From assembly GCF_001434095.1 (NCBI RefSeq), contig NZ_AZDS01000006.1, positions 1 through 64,000 of the forward strand: 64,000 nucleotides of DNA, in the 5' to 3' direction. Shown here piece by piece: positions 7,583 through 16,045 of this stretch. The notes below the pieces were generated by a model. It was not told the DNA's origin. It saw only the letters and a list, made by a program, of their open reading frames with translations, and did not search any database. The first letter of the stretch is position 1. Every line of letters starts with the position of its first letter. A program made the translations under genes and the position numbers. Origin of the DNA: Fructilactobacillus fructivorans (GTDB lineage: Bacteria > Bacillota > Bacilli > Lactobacillales > Lactobacillaceae).

Positions 7583-8002
7583 ATGGAAGGAAACAAAAAG
7601 TATAGTATTGGTGAATTTAGTAAAGTAGTTGGATTAACGAGCTATACCCTTCGTTACTATGAGCGAGAAGGATTAATTATTCCTAATCGTGATAAAAATG
7701 GGCGACGGTATTATACGGAACAAGATATTTCTTGGATTGGATTTCTCCTTCATTTAAAGGGAACTGGGATGTCAATGAATGAAATCGAGGAATACATAAA
7801 ATTACGTGCCCAGGGTGATTCAACGATTGAACAGCGGAAAGATTTGTTAAAACGAGTTCGGAAAAATAGTCTTTCTCAAATTGATGAGATGAAGATGCAT
7901 CTAAAGGTCTTGTCTCATAAAATCGATTGGTATGAGGGAAAATTAGATCATACCATCTCTGACTCAGAGGGATTTAGTGAATACTTAAAACGATTTGAAT
8001 AG
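7583..8002 (+). CDS. MerR family transcriptional regulator
   Basis: A 139-residue regulator with an N-terminal winged helix-turn-helix (YSIGEFSKVVGLTSYTLRYYEREGLI, then NGRRYYTEQDISWI) and a dimerisation coiled coil. No cysteine cluster is present, so it is unlikely to be a metal sensor; it fits the AdhR/aldehyde-stress type. It probably binds the palindrome in its own promoter and controls the three genes behind it. The ATG follows a GAGAGGGGG purine run at a slightly long spacing. Confidence 0.9.
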   Translation: MEGNKKYSIGEFSKVVGLTSYTLRYYEREGLIIPNRDKNGRRYYTEQDISWIGFLLHLKGTGMSMNEIEEYIKLRAQGDSTIEQRKDLLKRVRKNSLSQIDEMKMHLKVLSHKIDWYEGKLDHTISDSEGFSEYLKRFE

Positions 8003-8018
8003 ATTGGAGTTATGAAAA

Positions 8019-8399
8019 ATGGCAAAAAATTGGACAGATGAACAATTAAAAGAATTTTCAAAGGCTGATGATATGCATGTTTCACCATTTTATGATGATG
8101 GGGTAACGTATGGAACACCAACGTGGATTTGGTCCGTTGTTGTAAATGGAAAATTGTATGTACGGGCTGCCAATGGTCAAAATTCAAGTTGGTACAAATC
8201 AGCCATGAAACAAGGTGCTGGTCGCATTCATTTAGCTAACCAGGATTATGAAGTTAACTTTGCTAAGGCTGATGACGATGATGCCACTAAAAAAGCGGTT
8301 AGTGACGAATATAAACAAAAGTATGCTGGAAGCCCATACATGCCACCTATGTTAGAAGATGGACCAGTAAGTGCGACCGTTCAGGCTGAACCAAAATAA
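8019..8399 (+). CDS. DUF2255 family protein
   Basis: A 126-residue soluble protein. The pattern W-x-VVVNGKLYVRAANGQNSSWYKSA is typical of DUF2255, a family related to split-barrel flavin-binding folds but of unknown reaction. It lies 16 bp after the MerR gene with GGAG 9 nt before ATG, and forms an operon with a cupin and a CMD-like protein. Co-regulation suggests a stress or detoxification role. Confidence 0.72.
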   Translation: MAKNWTDEQLKEFSKADDMHVSPFYDDGVTYGTPTWIWSVVVNGKLYVRAANGQNSSWYKSAMKQGAGRIHLANQDYEVNFAKADDDDATKKAVSDEYKQKYAGSPYMPPMLEDGPVSATVQAEPK

Positions 8400-8418
8400 T
8401 TAAGAGAGGAGAATAGTT

Positions 8419-8835
8419 ATGCCAGATATTAAAAATGAAAACGTCAAAAATGGTGTCATTTTTCCGGTTGGCGGTCCGAATACTGCTTATGAAAAGTATT
8501 TTAGTGGAAAGAGTTGGCAAGATCCGTTAGTTAACGATCCTGACATTGATGTTAGTGTTGGAAATGTTACTTTTGAACCCGGTTGTCGTAATAATTGGCA
8601 CGTTCATTATGGTTACCAAATTTTACTAGTTACTGGTGGTGAAGGTTGGTATCAAGAAGAAGGGAAACCAGCACGTCACTTAGTTCCTGGCAATGTTGTT
8701 GTTACTAAGAGTAACGTTAAACATTGGCATGGTGCTACCAAAGATAGCTGGTTTGAACACATTGCAATTACTAAGGGCAAGTCAAAATTTCTCGAACCAG
8801 TCTCTGATGAAGAATACGATAAGTTAGGAGAATAA
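8419..8835 (+). CDS. Cupin domain protein
   Basis: A 138-residue single cupin barrel. Motif 1 holds the metal ligands in NNWHVHYGYQILLVTGGEG (two His and a Gln) and motif 2 holds VKHWHGA. Cupins of this class often accompany carboxymuconolactone-decarboxylase-like proteins and are sometimes fused to them. The stop codon overlaps the next start (TAATG), so the two are probably translationally coupled. The reaction is unknown. Confidence 0.85.
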   Translation: MPDIKNENVKNGVIFPVGGPNTAYEKYFSGKSWQDPLVNDPDIDVSVGNVTFEPGCRNNWHVHYGYQILLVTGGEGWYQEEGKPARHLVPGNVVVTKSNVKHWHGATKDSWFEHIAITKGKSKFLEPVSDEEYDKLGE

Positions 8836-9155
8836 TGATGGCAAAGAAACAAACAGCAGGACACGAAAATTTCGGTGACTTTGCGCCAAAATTTGCGGAA
8901 TTAAACGATGATGTTTTGTTTGGGCAAGTTTGGTCACGTGAAGACAAATTATCGCCTAAACAACGTAGTTTAATTACGGTCGCAAGTTTATTGACTCAAG
9001 GAGTCCCACAATTAAGACCCCACATGCAAATTGCTAAGAACAACGGAGTCACTAAGGATGAAATGGTGGAATTAATTACGCAATTGGCATTTTATGCAGG
9101 CTGGCCCAAAGCATGGACGGCTATGACAATGGCAAAAGAAATTTATGGTGAATAG
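8835..9155 (+). CDS. Carboxymuconolactone decarboxylase (CMD/AhpD-like) family protein
   Basis: A 106-residue all-helical protein with the CMD signature: SPKQRSLITVASLLTQGVPQLRPHMQIAKNNGVTKDEMVELITQLAFYAGWPKAW. The AhpD CxxC pair is absent, so peroxidase partner activity is unlikely. Genuine decarboxylase activity is not implied by the fold. It is the last gene of the MerR-headed operon and is followed by a terminator. Confidence 0.85.
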   Translation: MMAKKQTAGHENFGDFAPKFAELNDDVLFGQVWSREDKLSPKQRSLITVASLLTQGVPQLRPHMQIAKNNGVTKDEMVELITQLAFYAGWPKAWTAMTMAKEIYGE

Positions 9156-9159
9156 ATAC

Positions 9160-9191
9160 AAAAGAAGCAGCTAGGAAGCTGCTTCTTTTTT
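9160..9191 (+). terminator. Terminator of the MerR operon
   Basis: AAAAGAAGCAGCT pairs with AGCTGCTTCTTTT, followed by T residues. Confidence 0.9.
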
Positions 9192-9395
9192 GATCTACTT
9201 CGTTATTTTAATATAAAACATTCACTTTAAATCAATTATTAATTTTCCATTTTGGTGGCAAGTTAAGATAATTTATTGGATGTTTGATTCATTATCTCTT
9301 AGATATAAGTATTATTGCATAAATATCATGCTAGTCTTGCAAATTAAAATGAAAAATGTAACATGAAGCCAAATTAATTTTGAGGAGTGACCTAA

Positions 9396-10472
9396 ATGTT
9401 TGAAGAAGTAGCTGATAGCCTTTATGCCAGTAACATTTCATCTCATACCATTTTCCATGATAAATGGTTCATTGGATCCGCCTTACAATCGATTGATTAT
9501 GCCAATTTGCCACGTGGAACCTATTATTATCAACAGCCCACTATCTGGACTAAAGTATTAAAAATGAAAGCTATTAACCCATACTGGGAGATTCAAAATG
9601 ATACCGAAAACTTTTTATGTATTAATGAATCGAAAGAAAAAATGTCGTTGGTGTTTAGTTTGTTTATAGAATTTTACTTAACGAATAATAATTTTAAATT
9701 AGATTCATTGGTTATTTTTGGTGATGGGGTCAAGCAAAAATTGGATTTAAATAATTTAACTAACGTTGAAGAACTGATTCGTCCGTTTTTCATCAGTAAA
9801 CAAAAAGTGGGCAACTACATGAAAGTTTTCCAGTTAAATAACGGAAGAGCTTATCCCTTATTTGACTGTACTTTTTTCAAATATAATGGGAAAAATTACT
9901 TTGAAATTAACGTTAATCAATCCTACGTCACGATGGTCCAAAAGAACTATGAAACGATTTTTGATTCCAAGAAGTATGAGAAAATAAAAGATAGCTTATT
10001 TAAAATAAAGCATTTTGATTTGGTCCATGACACCAGAGCGATTAAGCTCTTTGCTATTCTAAAATGTCTTTCGTTTATTTCGGACTATGATATTAAGGTT
10101 AAATCAAGTTATCTAGGTCATTCTGTGAAATCAATGTCTAAGGAGTTGGCACTTCAGCTCTTTTCATTGAAAGTTGCTCCACAGAAAATTGAAAAATTTG
10201 TGAATGATGATTTGTACGAGGAAATAGTCAAAGAAGTTAATTTTATAAGAAATATTAAGTTGGATACATTAGATAAGTACGACAGTTTCACTTTAGCAGA
10301 TCGTTTTGGTATTACAGACGACATCCAACGGGTACTTCAAGGAAGAAATGAGTATTTTAGGAATTATGGGATTAAAGATCTACGTTATTTTACTGACTTA
10401 CCGTTTTGTTCAGGGATTAATTCTGTCGACACGCTAATTAAGGGTGTTGAGATGGTGAATGAAGGAAAATAG
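9396..10472 (+). CDS. Uncharacterised protein, 358 residues
   Basis: I do not recognise this protein. It is soluble by appearance, rich in Lys/Asn/Phe/Tyr, with no signal peptide or clear membrane segment. TTGAGGAG lies 9 nt upstream of the ATG. Its coding sequence is more A+T-rich than the neighbouring redox genes. It ends 6 bp before the end of a convergent ATP-grasp gene, with no terminator visible between them, so read-through antisense transcription is likely. The pairing with an ATP-grasp ligase could mean a peptide-ligation or tailoring role, but this is only context. Confidence 0.6.
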   Translation: MFEEVADSLYASNISSHTIFHDKWFIGSALQSIDYANLPRGTYYYQQPTIWTKVLKMKAINPYWEIQNDTENFLCINESKEKMSLVFSLFIEFYLTNNNFKLDSLVIFGDGVKQKLDLNNLTNVEELIRPFFISKQKVGNYMKVFQLNNGRAYPLFDCTFFKYNGKNYFEINVNQSYVTMVQKNYETIFDSKKYEKIKDSLFKIKHFDLVHDTRAIKLFAILKCLSFISDYDIKVKSSYLGHSVKSMSKELALQLFSLKVAPQKIEKFVNDDLYEEIVKEVNFIRNIKLDTLDKYDSFTLADRFGITDDIQRVLQGRNEYFRNYGIKDLRYFTDLPFCSGINSVDTLIKGVEMVNEGK

Positions 10473-10478
10473 ATAGAA

Positions 10479-11675
10479 TTATTTTGGCTTAGTAGTTTCT
10501 TGGAAGGCAGTGTTAAGTTGACGACAGTATTGGTCTGATTCATTAACATCTTGAGATGTAAATTGTGTAAGAAAGAATGCGTCATCGACAGATGATGCAC
10601 TTTTAGCTGGAGTGTTTAAGGGGATGTATTGTTTGTAAAAAAATTGATTTTTAAATAAATGAGCAAGTGTTTTAGTCATAACTTTGTGGTTTTTCTGCAT
10701 CTGAATGTATGACGTTGAGCACTGTGATGGTCTGACAATTTGATTTTGAAAGTTGATTTCATTGGCTTTTCCATTTAGTAGTTGCCAGTATTCCTTTAAA
10801 ACGTTGATTCCAAAGGATTTGTTAATTAATTCAGGGATTTGAACTCCACCAAAGCGCTTGCCAACTTCACCGAAAATAAACTCGTCTTTCTTTTGGTTGT
10901 AAAACCATTCGAAGTGAAAAGGAATGACTTCCCCAGGAGTAGCAATCTTTTTCAAGACTCTTTTTGACAAGTTAAATAGTCGTTTAATGTGGCTTAGGTT
11001 AGTTTCATTATAAAGTGAACTAGTGTGAACGGCTAAAAAGTCTGCTTTACCATAATCACTAATTTTGGAGGAATATTCATTTGCGAAAAACTGTTCGTGA
11101 CCCTGTAGATCAGTATATCCATCAACAGCAAACATCGTATCGTAATCAACGAATTCTTCGGCTAAGAAAGATTCAGCATCAAAGTATCCTGATTGATTGC
11201 TGAGCTTTTTGAAATCAATTTGATTGTGAAAATGAGAGATACCCCTGGCAGAGTCTGATCTTCTGGGTTTTACTAGTCCATTTTTGAAATTAATTTGATT
11301 GACGTTTTCGGTGTTGATACATTCAAAATGGGGTTCTTTGACAGTATTCATTAGGGTAGTTCGCATAAAGTATTTATCCTTGAACAACAAGTTAGATAAG
11401 CCGTTTTTAGTGGTAAACATCTCCTTTAAAGTTCCAACCCAATCCATGGCTTGTTCATCTAGGGTAATAATATCGTCAATTTTAATTCCACTTGCTTTTT
11501 GTTTTTGAAAGAATTCATCCATTGATTTAAAACTGATGTTATCAAAAAAGACAACGTTATTAACGTCACACTCTTGATAGTTCTTTTGTTGATGTCTGGG
11601 AGCTAGTACTAGAATATTGTCTGATGGTTGCATTTGAATTACTTTCGGATTATATTTCCAAATAAAAAATTTCAT
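10479..11675 (-). CDS. ATP-grasp domain ligase-like protein
   Basis: A 398-residue protein with ATP-grasp features in order: GLVKPRRSDSARGI (phosphate-binding lysine and glycine-rich loop), FLAEEFVDYDTMFAVDGY (hinge glutamate and second strand), and FHFEWFYN...FGEVGKRFGGVQIPEL (magnesium ligands and the Arg-Gly-Gly turn). Such enzymes join a carboxylate to an amine via an acyl phosphate, as in carnosine synthase- or BacD-like ligases. The N-terminal 90 residues form a pre-grasp domain. GGAG precedes the ATG. The substrate is unknown. Confidence 0.75.
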   Translation of the reverse strand: MKFFIWKYNPKVIQMQPSDNILVLAPRHQQKNYQECDVNNVVFFDNISFKSMDEFFQKQKASGIKIDDIITLDEQAMDWVGTLKEMFTTKNGLSNLLFKDKYFMRTTLMNTVKEPHFECINTENVNQINFKNGLVKPRRSDSARGISHFHNQIDFKKLSNQSGYFDAESFLAEEFVDYDTMFAVDGYTDLQGHEQFFANEYSSKISDYGKADFLAVHTSSLYNETNLSHIKRLFNLSKRVLKKIATPGEVIPFHFEWFYNQKKDEFIFGEVGKRFGGVQIPELINKSFGINVLKEYWQLLNGKANEINFQNQIVRPSQCSTSYIQMQKNHKVMTKTLAHLFKNQFFYKQYIPLNTPAKSASSVDDAFFLTQFTSQDVNESDQYCRQLNTAFQETTKPK

Positions 11676-11838
11676 GGTCCGATCTCCTTATTCTTGCAAG
11701 CTAAAATGTATCATATGGCCAACGTAATTTTGATTTTTCGTATCATAACACAAATGATGGCGAAGCGGGGATTAATCACTTTTTAATTCAAATTGTGTTC
11801 TTCGGAACTGAACGGTTAATAAAAAGTTGATTAATGAC

Positions 11839-11869
11839 AAAAAACCTTCACTCATTGAGTGAAGGTTTA
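11839..11869 (-). terminator. Terminator of the first SDR gene
   Basis: AAACCTTCACTC (11842-11853) pairs with GAGTGAAGGTTT (11857-11868), with a U-run on the minus strand. Confidence 0.85.
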
Positions 11870-11885
11870 TTTATATCTAATTCAA

Positions 11886-12623
11886 TTAAACATCTTGATC
11901 GGTTGGACGAACCAAAATTTCGTTAATATCAACGTTTTCTGGTTGACTCATCATGAAGACCGCGATTTCCGCAATGTTTTCTGGACTCAACCAACCTTTT
12001 TTACCAGCTTCAATTTGATTTCTAATCTCATCGTCATTGATGGTATCCATCAGGTTCGTATCCACAAATCCTGGTGAGACGATTCCCGTCTTAATGCCGT
12101 TTTTGTGTTGTTCCTGACGTAAGCCCTCCATAATGGCTTTCACAGCGTATTTAGAACCATTATAAACTGCTGAATTAGGATAAACTACGTGACCAGCAAC
12201 GGAATCGGTTGCCATGATGAGGCCTTGTCCCTGTTGTTTCATCTGAGGAACGGCAGCGACGATGCCATTTAAGACTCCCATAATATTGGTGTTGATGGTC
12301 TTTTCCCAGTCAATCAAACGATCAGGATCATCAACTGGTCCTTGTGGCATGATCCCAGCGTTGTTGTACATCACGTCAAGCTGACCGTACTGACTGATGG
12401 CCATGCCGACTAGTTCTTGGACGTCTTCTTTCTTCGTGACGTCGGTGACCCGATAAGAAAAGTTTTTGGGATTATCAACTTCGGTGGCGAGTTGTTCTAG
12501 TTGATCTTTGTTTCTGGCACCAACCACCACCTTAGCACCTCGTGCTAGGGCTAACTTCGTAGTAGCGGCTCCCATCCCAGAGCTACCGCCGGTGATAACG
12601 ACGACTTTATTTTCAATTGTCAT
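11886..12623 (-). CDS. Short-chain dehydrogenase/reductase (tandem copy A)
   Basis: A 245-residue classical SDR. TGGSSGMG is the cofactor loop, NNAG follows, and the catalytic triad is Ser (ATDSVAG), Tyr and Lys (YNGSKYAVK). It reduces or oxidises small carbonyl compounds with NAD(P)H. It is a close paralogue of the next gene upstream (about three quarters of residues identical by eye), and both end in the conserved NVDINEILVRPTDQD, so they arose by tandem duplication. Each copy has its own terminator and ribosome binding site. Confidence 0.9.
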   Translation of the reverse strand: MTIENKVVVITGGSSGMGAATTKLALARGAKVVVGARNKDQLEQLATEVDNPKNFSYRVTDVTKKEDVQELVGMAISQYGQLDVMYNNAGIMPQGPVDDPDRLIDWEKTINTNIMGVLNGIVAAVPQMKQQGQGLIMATDSVAGHVVYPNSAVYNGSKYAVKAIMEGLRQEQHKNGIKTGIVSPGFVDTNLMDTINDDEIRNQIEAGKKGWLSPENIAEIAVFMMSQPENVDINEILVRPTDQDV

Positions 12624-12723
12624 ATCAAAACTCCTCTCTTAACTTACGATATGAAACCATTTAACGCTTAATTGAAGTCTGATTCAAGTAAATGAACGCT
12701 CAAAATGATTAAGATTGTGTAAC

Positions 12724-12756
12724 GAAAAACTCCTACTCGCGTGAGTAGGAGTTGAA
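12724..12756 (-). terminator. Terminator of the second SDR gene
   Basis: AACTCCTACTC pairs with GAGTAGGAGTT around a GCGT loop, with flanking A residues giving U on the minus strand. Confidence 0.8.
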
Positions 12757-12773
12757 TTTAAACTAGGTTTAAG

Positions 12774-13523
12774 TTAAATGTCTTGGTCGGTTGGACGAAC
12801 CAGAATTTCGTTAATATCAACGTTTTCTGGTTGGCTCATCATGAAGACGGCCAATTCAGCGATATCTTCAGAACTTAACCAGCCGTTCTTGGTACTGTTG
12901 CTGGTGTCCTCGATACCTTTTCTAATGGTGTCATCGTGGATGGTGGACATCAAGTTCGTGTTAACGGAACCTGGTGAAACAACTCCCGTCTTGATACCAT
13001 TCTTGTGTTGTTCCTGACGTAATCCTTCCATGATGGCCTTAACGGCGTACTTGGAACCGTTGTAAACGGCTGAACCAGGGTAAACCACGTGACCAGCAAC
13101 GGAATCAGTTGCCATGATCAAACCGTGACCCTGCTTCTTCATTTGGGGAACAGCAGCAACAATTCCGTTGAGGACTCCCATGATATTGGTGTCCAAAATG
13201 GCTTGCCATTCACTTAATTTATTGGGATCATCAACTGGACCTTGTGGCATGATGCCGGCGTTGTTGTAAATGACGTCTAACTTACCAAACTTGTCGATGG
13301 CCAGGTCAACTAAGGCCTGAACTTGGTCCTTTTTGGTAACGTCAGTTAGTTTGTAGGCAAAGTTTTCCGGATGGTCAACTTCATCGGCCATTCGTTCTAA
13401 TTTTTCTTCATTACGTGATCCAACGACCACTTTGGCACCTCTTGTCAGTGCTAGTTTAGCGGTAGCTTCTCCTATTCCGGAAGAACCACCAGTAATTACG
13501 ACTACTTTATTTTCAACAGACAT
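12774..13523 (-). CDS. Short-chain dehydrogenase/reductase (tandem copy B)
   Basis: A 249-residue classical SDR with the same motifs as copy A (TGGSSGIG, NNAG, Ser in ATDSVAG, YNGSK). It carries a three-residue insertion near residue 205 (SNST region) relative to its paralogue. The start at 13523 was chosen over 13529 because it sits 9 nt from AAGGAG, whereas the earlier ATG is only 3 nt away. The duplicated pair is separated by a terminator, so the copies are probably expressed independently. Confidence 0.9.
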   Translation of the reverse strand: MSVENKVVVITGGSSGIGEATAKLALTRGAKVVVGSRNEEKLERMADEVDHPENFAYKLTDVTKKDQVQALVDLAIDKFGKLDVIYNNAGIMPQGPVDDPNKLSEWQAILDTNIMGVLNGIVAAVPQMKKQGHGLIMATDSVAGHVVYPGSAVYNGSKYAVKAIMEGLRQEQHKNGIKTGVVSPGSVNTNLMSTIHDDTIRKGIEDTSNSTKNGWLSSEDIAELAVFMMSQPENVDINEILVRPTDQDI

Positions 13524-13618
13524 AATCATTAACTCCTTTCATATTTAACTATTATAACTATAAACCCTCGTGTCCACTCTAAGTCAAGAAGGATGACTTG
13601 AAGAAAGTTCTTGTTTCA

Positions 13619-13635
13619 TGTCACATATTGAGACA
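13619..13635 (+). promoter_or_regulatory. GlnR-like box before amt
   Basis: TGTCACATATTGAGACA fits the GlnR/TnrA consensus TGTNA-N7-TNACA with one mismatch and lies about 75 bp upstream of the ammonium transporter start, the usual GlnR target in Firmicutes. Confidence 0.5.
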
Positions 13636-13708
13636 TCAAACCTGTTCAAATGAAAATTAAAGCCTAAACTATGGTTATTCATTAAATTAGAAAACGGGTG
13701 TGACATAA

Positions 13709-14935
13709 ATGGCAGCAAACGAAGTTTTTGTGTTTATATGTACGATTTTAGTGTTCTTTATGACGCCAGGACTGGCGTTCTTCTACGCCGGGATGGTTTC
13801 AAGAAAAAACGTGGTTAACACGCTCATGTCAGTGTTCATCATGTGTAGTATTCCGGTTCTTTTGTGGGTAATCATTGGTTACTCACTGTCGTTTTCTGGA
13901 AACTACTTCAATATTATTGGTGGTTTGCATGATTTTATGCTCCATAACTTTAATTTCACCGCTCCGGCTACTGCTGGACCCATTTCAAACGGATCCTACA
14001 TGCTGTTTCAGATGATGTTTGCGGTGATTACGCCCGCCCTCTGGATTGGTGGCATCGTTGGTCGGATGAAGTTTAAATTCCTGATTCTGTTTACGATTGC
14101 CTGGTGTATCTTGATTTATTACCCATTGGTTCACATCGTTTGGGGTGGAGGCTTCTTACAACAAATGGGTGTGCTGGACTTTGCCGGTGGCACGGTCATT
14201 CACATTAACGCTGGGATTACTGCGCTAGTCTTGGCCATCATGCTTGGGAGACATCATCGTGGTAAAAACGATAAAGCCTATAACCTAACGTGGGTCTTTC
14301 TTGGAACCGTCATCCTGTGGCTTGGTTGGTATGGCTTTAACTGTGGTTCAGCTCTTGCCATTAATCACATTGCGTTTCAGGCCATGTTGACCACGACGAT
14401 TGCCACTGCCACTTCCATGTTGACTTGGATCATTTTAGATGTCTTCATCTTAGGAGCACCATCCCTGATGGGCGCATGTACCGGAACCCTTTGTGGTCTA
14501 GTTGCCATCACGCCGGCCTGTGGTTTTGTCGGCATTGGCAGTGCCATTGCGATTGGAATCATTGCCACCCTGTGCAGTTACACGTTCATTAAATACTTAA
14601 AACCACGTTTGCACGTTGACGATACGCTCGATGCCTTCGGTTGTCATGGCATTTCTGGAATCGTTGGAAGTCTTTTGACGGGACTGTTTGCCAGTAAGGC
14701 CATCAATCCTCAGGTAAAATTCAATGGGATTTTCGCTGGTGGATCCTTACACCAGTTCTGGATTCAGCTACTTGCAACGACCTTTAGTATTGTGTTTGTT
14801 GCCATCATGGTGTTCCTAATTGTGCTAGTCTTAAAACACGTTACGAAGATGCGAGTTACCCCTGAGGAAGAGACAAAGGGGCTCGACTTAAGTGAACATA
14901 AGGAACGGATTGATTGTGATGTAATTAATGATTAA
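13709..14935 (+). CDS. amt: Ammonium transporter Amt
   Basis: A 408-residue membrane protein with about eleven transmembrane helices. Family signatures seen are FFMTPGLAFFYAGMVSRKNVVN at the N-terminus, AGGTVIHINAG (first pore His), and DAFGCHGISGIVG (second pore His). It conducts NH3/NH4+ across the membrane. No glnK gene follows, although PII partners commonly do. A GlnR-like site upstream suggests induction under nitrogen limitation. The ribosome binding site is weak (GGGTG). Confidence 0.93.
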   Translation: MAANEVFVFICTILVFFMTPGLAFFYAGMVSRKNVVNTLMSVFIMCSIPVLLWVIIGYSLSFSGNYFNIIGGLHDFMLHNFNFTAPATAGPISNGSYMLFQMMFAVITPALWIGGIVGRMKFKFLILFTIAWCILIYYPLVHIVWGGGFLQQMGVLDFAGGTVIHINAGITALVLAIMLGRHHRGKNDKAYNLTWVFLGTVILWLGWYGFNCGSALAINHIAFQAMLTTTIATATSMLTWIILDVFILGAPSLMGACTGTLCGLVAITPACGFVGIGSAIAIGIIATLCSYTFIKYLKPRLHVDDTLDAFGCHGISGIVGSLLTGLFASKAINPQVKFNGIFAGGSLHQFWIQLLATTFSIVFVAIMVFLIVLVLKHVTKMRVTPEEETKGLDLSEHKERIDCDVIND

Positions 14936-15048
14936 AAGCGTTTTAAGGTTGATTTGGAGGGCTCTTGGTACTAATTACAATCAGATAATGTTTTTTTCAT
15001 CACAAGAGCTTTAAGAGCTCTAAAAAATAAAGAATGAGGTAGATAATT

Positions 15049-15615
15049 ATGACACAAGCAGACGAACTGATTAAAGCCGCTTTAAACGGTGGCACCTTCA
15101 ATTTCCGTGACCCATCTTTTGCACCACTATTTGATGTTCAATATCAAAATGCGGTATTACTAAAACAATTTAATAGTGAAGCTAACCCCGCTACCAGACA
15201 AGAGTTATTGGCAAAGATTACCGGGAGGAAGGTTCCCGATAATGTCATGGTTATTCCGCCCTTTCAGACTGATTTTGGCCGTAATATTTTCTTAAAGCCA
15301 GGAGTCCTAATCAACACCGATTGCCTTTTTGATGATGGTGGTGGGATTTATCTTGATGAAAACGTCTTGATTGGGCCACGAGTTTCACTAATCACCCTGA
15401 ATCATGATACGCGTCCTGATCACCGTGATCTGGTTACCGCTAAGGCAATTCACATTCATAAGAACGCATGGCTTGGAACCGGAACCATTGTACTTCCGGG
15501 AGTGACGATTGGTGAAAATGCCATTATTGGGGCAGGATCAGTTGTGACTCGAGATGTTCCAGCTAATTCAACGTACGTTGGGGATCCAGCGAAGCCGATG
15601 AAAGGGAAAGAATGA
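15049..15615 (+). CDS. Sugar O-acetyltransferase (Maa/LacA type, left-handed beta-helix)
   Basis: A 188-residue trimeric hexapeptide-repeat acetyltransferase. The C-terminal half has repeated [IV]G-x-x-x-x motifs (VLIGPRVSLITLNHD, NAWLGTGTIVLPGVTIGENAIIGAGSVVTRDVP), with the catalytic His in LNHDTRPDHRD. It transfers acetyl from acetyl-CoA to a sugar or similar hydroxyl. It differs somewhat from maltose acetyltransferase at the N-terminus, so the acceptor is unclear. GAGG precedes ATG. It is monocistronic. Confidence 0.85.
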   Translation: MTQADELIKAALNGGTFNFRDPSFAPLFDVQYQNAVLLKQFNSEANPATRQELLAKITGRKVPDNVMVIPPFQTDFGRNIFLKPGVLINTDCLFDDGGGIYLDENVLIGPRVSLITLNHDTRPDHRDLVTAKAIHIHKNAWLGTGTIVLPGVTIGENAIIGAGSVVTRDVPANSTYVGDPAKPMKGKE

Positions 15616-15660
15616 TTTTTGGTTTAGTAAGTAGTTAGATTTATGTGTTATAATAAAAAT

Positions 15661-15723
15661 GTAAAATATTAACAATATTAGTGCCAAAAGCCCTTAACTA
15701 ATGCGATAGTTAAGGGCTTTTTT
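15661..15723 (+). ncRNA. Orphan copy of an Fst-type antitoxin RNA
   Basis: The extended -10 TGTTATAAT (TATAAT 15649-15654) predicts a start near 15661 and a hairpin terminator ends at 15723, giving an RNA of about 62 nt. The segment that targets the toxin start is degenerate (ATTAACAATATTAGT, 13 of 15 positions). No toxin is encoded on the opposite strand here; a plus-strand 42-codon frame occupies its place. Confidence 0.6.
15686..15723 (+). terminator. Terminator in repeat copy 1
   Basis: AAAAGCCCTTAACTA (15686-15700) and TAGTTAAGGGCTTTT (15707-15721) form a perfect 15-bp stem usable in both directions. Confidence 0.9.
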
Positions 15724-15785
15724 GTGGCATGACCAAAATGTTGGCTAAAGTGGTAATATAAGAGAAAAAAGAAGAAGAGATTAAT

Positions 15786-15914
15786 ATGAAAAACAAAAAA
15801 TACTATAGTGATACTCCATTGTTAGTTGGTTCTATAATTCTAGGAGTAATTTCCATTATTGGAATCACGGCTTGGTCGTATACGTATGGAAACCCTAAAT
15901 TTGAAGGAAAATAA
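15786..15914 (+). CDS. Small membrane protein, 42 residues
   Basis: A short frame with ATG preceded by the purine run AGAAGAAGAG encodes MKNKKYYSDTPLLVGSIILG and so on, ending in NPKFEGK. One hydrophobic segment (about residues 11-31) is flanked by a positive N-terminus, as in small single-pass proteins and some type I toxins. It lies between two copies of an antitoxin RNA. No family is recognised, and it may be a chance frame. Confidence 0.45.
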   Translation: MKNKKYYSDTPLLVGSIILGVISIIGITAWSYTYGNPKFEGK

Positions 15915-16045
15915 TTGATTAGACATAATTAAATCAGTAATAGTTACACAGATCATAAATTTGTAGTGAACTGATGAAATTAGCTTATTAGCTGGAGCGG
16001 TAAGTTCTTTTTATAAACAATGAATTTATGTGTTATAATAAAAAT

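Larger units (their letters stand above)
15639..15746 (+). repeat. Direct repeat copy 1 (orphan antitoxin region)
   Basis: A 108-bp unit matches 16024-16131 at 99 of 108 positions by my count, exactly 385 bp apart. It contains an extended -10, a short RNA and a terminator. Confidence 0.9.
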
